Assembly: GCA_012516295.1 (NCBI GenBank)
Contig: JAAYWU010000236.1
Location: 1 to 8,214 of the forward strand
From: Clostridiales bacterium
GTDB lineage: Bacteria; Bacillota; Clostridia; Oscillospirales; Acutalibacteraceae
DNA: 8,214 nucleotides
Reading direction: 5' to 3'
Shown here: positions 6,789 through 8,214 of the stretch, piece by piece
Layout: each line of letters starts with the position of its first letter
Position numbering within the stretch: position 1 is the stretch's first letter
Made by a program: the position numbers and the translations under genes
Notes under the pieces: model-generated
Seen by the model: the letters and a program-made list of their open reading frames with translations, nothing else
The model's database searches: none
What the model was told of the DNA's origin: nothing

Positions 6789-6810
6789 AAAGAAAAATTT
6801 TTATCAATGA

Positions 6811-6839
6811 TTGACAAGTGAGTATAATGATGATATTGT
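6811..6839 (+). promoter_or_regulatory. Sigma-A-type promoter of the gntR-ABC operon
   Basis: A consensus -35 TTGACA (6811-6816) is followed after exactly 17 bases by TATTGT (6834-6839), a four-of-six match to the -10 consensus. AT-rich tracts at 6786-6804, including AAAAATTTTT at 6793-6802, lie where an UP element would be. Transcription would start near 6846, giving a leader of about 40 bases to the TTG start of the regulator. A TATAAT at 6823-6828 lies only six bases from the TTGACA and cannot pair with it. The palindromes at 6833-6857 cover the -10 and the likely start site. Confidence 0.72.
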
Positions 6840-6849
6840 ATATACACAA
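6821..6849 (-). promoter_or_regulatory. Candidate promoter for the terminase operon, interleaved with the divergent one
   Basis: Reading the minus strand, TTGTGT (6849-6844) and TATACT (6826-6821) are separated by 17 bases. The -10 is a five-of-six match, the -35 only three of six. The transcript would begin near 6814 and carry a leader of about 85 bases with the hairpin at 6771-6788 before terS. Its elements alternate with those of the plus-strand promoter, so the two could not be occupied together. Phage late operons often depend on an activator or start much further upstream, so this may be fortuitous. Confidence 0.35.
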
Positions 6850-6857
6850 TATATACA
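6833..6857. promoter_or_regulatory. Operator-like overlapping palindromes, likely GntR/YtrA site
   Basis: Two perfect inverted repeats overlap. ATATTGT (6833-6839) pairs with ACAATAT (6846-6852) around six bases. TGTATAT (6837-6843) pairs with ATATACA (6851-6857) around seven bases. TATATACA also occurs twice as a direct repeat (6839-6846 and 6850-6857), 11 bases apart, about one helical turn. The site overlaps the -10 and predicted start of the gntR promoter, the classic place for autorepression by a dimeric GntR-family protein. It also covers the -35 of the candidate minus-strand promoter. Binding by the adjacent regulator is inferred. Confidence 0.62.
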
Positions 6858-6886
6858 GTATGTGTTGATGCCTGCGAGGTGATGAA

Positions 6887-7261
6887 TTGGATATCATTAT
6901 CAGCAATTCCAGCGGAAAGCCGATTTATGAACAGATAACGGAACAGATTAAAAGCCATATCATCACCGGTTATCTGAATGAAGGGGACGCGCTGCCCTCC
7001 ATGCGGCTTCTGGCAAAGGAGCTGCATATCAGCGTGATCACCACAAAACGCGCCTATGAAGATCTGGAGCGCGACGGATTTATCGAGACCGTCGCGGGCA
7101 AGGGGAGCTTTGTCGCGCGGAAAAATATGGCGCTTATCCGCGAGGAACAGTTAAAAAAAGCGGAAAGCTTTCTGCAAAGCGCGGTGGACGCGGCAAAATC
7201 GTGCGGAATTTCGCTTTCCGAGCTTACCGAAATGCTTTCCCTTCTTTATAATGGCGAATAA
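6887..7261 (+). CDS. GntR-family transcriptional regulator, YtrA type
   Basis: The product is 124 residues. Residues 10-78 form a GntR winged helix-turn-helix: KPIYEQITEQIKSHIITGYL, LPSMRLLAKELHIS, recognition helix about 49-64 (SVITTKRAYEDLERDG), and wing ETVAGKGSFVA. The remaining 45 residues (81-124) are a short helical dimerisation tail instead of a ligand-binding domain, which defines the YtrA subfamily. The start is TTG at 6887, with GAGGTGA at 6876-6882; an overlapping ATG at 6882 leads to a stop after 18 codons. The gene is followed at 23 bases by the ABC ATPase gene, the usual YtrA partner. It most likely represses its own operon through the palindromes at 6833-6857 and is released by envelope stress or an effector. 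The effector is unknown. Confidence 0.93.
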   Translation: MDIIISNSSGKPIYEQITEQIKSHIITGYLNEGDALPSMRLLAKELHISVITTKRAYEDLERDGFIETVAGKGSFVARKNMALIREEQLKKAESFLQSAVDAAKSCGISLSELTEMLSLLYNGE

Positions 7262-7284
7262 ATTTGCGTGCCGGAGGAATATTT

Positions 7285-8145
7285 ATGGAAAATATTTTAG
7301 AGGTAAATAATCTTTGCAAAAACTACCCGTCGTTTCAGCTCAAAAACGTCAGCTTTACCGTTCCAAGCGGCAGTATTGTCGGCTTTATCGGTGAGAACGG
7401 CGCGGGAAAAACAACCACGATTAAGCTGATTTTAAATGAAATCCGCCGGGACGCCGGTTCCGTTAAAATCTTCGGCATGGACAATATCAAGGACGAATGC
7501 AAAATCAAGGAGCAGCTCGGCGTCGTCTTTGACGAAAGCTATTTTCACAGCGAATTTAAGGCGGGCGATATCGCCAAAATTTTAAAGCGGATTTACAAAA
7601 GCTGGGACGACGCCCTGTACGACGACTACCTCCGCCGTTTCCGGATTCCCAAGGATAAAATTATTAAAGAATACTCCAAAGGGATGAAAATGAAGCTGAG
7701 CATTGCCAGCGCGCTCGCGCACCGCCCGCGCCTGCTGATCCTGGACGAAGCCACCAGCGGGCTCGACCCGATTGTCCGCAGCGAAATTCTCGATATCTTC
7801 CTCGATTTCATTCAGGATGAATCCCATGCGATTCTGTTTTCCTCCCATATTACCGGCGACCTTGAAAAAGTCGCGGATTACATCACGTTTATCCACGAAG
7901 GGAACGTCGTGTTCGAGCGCTCAAAGGATGACCTGATCTACCTTTGCGGAATCGTGAAATGCGGTGAGGCGGATTTTAAAAAGCTCGACAAAACGGAGCT
8001 TGTCCGCTGGCGCAAAAATGAATGCGGCTATGAAGCGGTTGTCGAAAACCGCGAGGAATTCAAGCGAAAGCATCCCGGGCTGGTTGTGGACACGGCTGCT
8101 ATCGACGAAATTATGCTTCTGTATGTAAAGGGGGAAAAAGCATGA
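7285..8145 (+). CDS. ABC transporter ATP-binding protein (ABC-2/YtrB-like)
   Basis: This 286-residue ATPase has Walker A GENGAGKT at 36-43, signature YSKGM at 130-134, Walker B LLILDE at 150-155, D-loop SGLD at 158-161 and switch histidine in SSH at 186-188. A C-terminal part from about 215 is specific to exporters of the ABC-2 type. The Q-loop position reads GVVFDE with no glutamine, and the signature departs from LSGGQ; both are seen in this subfamily, so they need not mean loss of activity. ATG 7285 is chosen because GGAGG (7273-7277) lies seven bases upstream; an in-frame TTG at 7264 has no such site. It powers the membrane protein encoded next, overlapping by four bases (ATGA). By analogy with YtrAB and BcrA-like systems it may export or sense antimicrobial or cell-wall-active compounds; substrate unknown. 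Confidence 0.94.
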   Translation: MENILEVNNLCKNYPSFQLKNVSFTVPSGSIVGFIGENGAGKTTTIKLILNEIRRDAGSVKIFGMDNIKDECKIKEQLGVVFDESYFHSEFKAGDIAKILKRIYKSWDDALYDDYLRRFRIPKDKIIKEYSKGMKMKLSIASALAHRPRLLILDEATSGLDPIVRSEILDIFLDFIQDESHAILFSSHITGDLEKVADYITFIHEGNVVFERSKDDLIYLCGIVKCGEADFKKLDKTELVRWRKNECGYEAVVENREEFKRKHPGLVVDTAAIDEIMLLYVKGEKA

Positions 8146-8214
8146 TCGCACTAATTACAAAAGATTTACTCACAATGAAAAAACTCGGAATCAGGGTTTG
8201 CGTTATCCTGGTAC
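8142..8214 (+). CDS. ABC-2 type permease, N-terminus only (cut by right edge)
   Basis: An ATG at 8142 overlaps the ATPase stop and has AAGGGGG (8128-8134) seven bases upstream. The 24 visible codons read MIALITKDLLTMKKLGIRVC then VILV. A short amphipathic 'LITKDLLTMKK' leader followed by the start of a hydrophobic helix is the usual beginning of ABC-2 permeases paired with YtrB-like ATPases. The rest lies beyond the window, so the number of membrane helices cannot be judged. Confidence 0.75.
   Translation, partial: MIALITKDLLTMKKLGIRVCVILV

Noticed and set aside
6823..6828. TATAAT as the -10 of the plus promoter
   Set aside because: It is only six bases after TTGACA, and no acceptable -35 lies 16-18 bases upstream; TATTGT at 6834 has the correct spacing.
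6729..6886. Prophage attachment site
   Set aside because: No tRNA end, integrase gene or second copy of a core repeat is visible in the window, so an att call cannot be supported.
1..8214. CRISPR array, tRNA, rRNA or insertion sequence
   Set aside because: No regularly spaced repeats, cloverleaf-like sequence or transposase is seen; coding genes cover nearly the whole window.

Overview
The window looks like chromosomal DNA of a GC-rich Gram-positive bacterium, most likely a clostridial Firmicute. This inference rests on strong GGAGG-type ribosome binding sites, frequent TTG/GTG starts, PBSX/clostridial-type phage proteins and a YtrA-like GntR regulator with its ABC transporter. No rRNA or other taxonomic marker is present, so the assignment is indirect.

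Positions 1 to about 6728 are on the minus strand and hold the packaging and head module of a tailed-phage prophage or domesticated phage element. In transcription order (right to left) the genes are: small terminase, large terminase, portal, prohead protease fused to a scaffold-like tail, a putative head decoration protein, HK97-type major capsid, a putative head-tail connector, an unrecognised 224-residue protein with neck-like and possibly tail-tube-like parts, a 25-codon ORF, a baseplate/hub-type protein with a C-terminal LysM domain, and the first codons of another gene that runs off the left edge. Genes are 0-20 bases apart or overlap by 4-11 bases, so this is one translationally coupled operon. 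All recognised catalytic motifs are intact. The tail sheath, tail tube and tape measure that usually separate connector genes from a LysM hub gene are not seen here.

Positions 6729-6886 form a 158-base divergent intergenic region. It contains a good sigma-A-type promoter for the plus-strand genes (TTGACA, 17-base spacer, TATTGT), a weaker candidate promoter reading back into the terminase operon and interleaved with the first, two overlapping perfect palindromes on top of both, and a 7-bp-stem hairpin in the terminase leader.

Positions 6887-8214 are on the plus strand and hold a three-gene operon: a 124-residue GntR/YtrA-type repressor, an ABC-2-type ATPase, and the start of an ABC-2 permease cut by the right edge. 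These systems usually autoregulate through a palindrome at their own promoter, and they export or sense cell-envelope-active compounds; the substrate cannot be read from the sequence.

The most interesting points are the direct abutment of a terminase operon on a repressor/ABC operon through a shared operator region with no lysogeny or replication genes between them, and the compressed order from capsid to LysM hub. Both fit a prophage boundary, a remnant, or a domesticated PBSX-like or gene-transfer-agent-like element; this window alone cannot decide.
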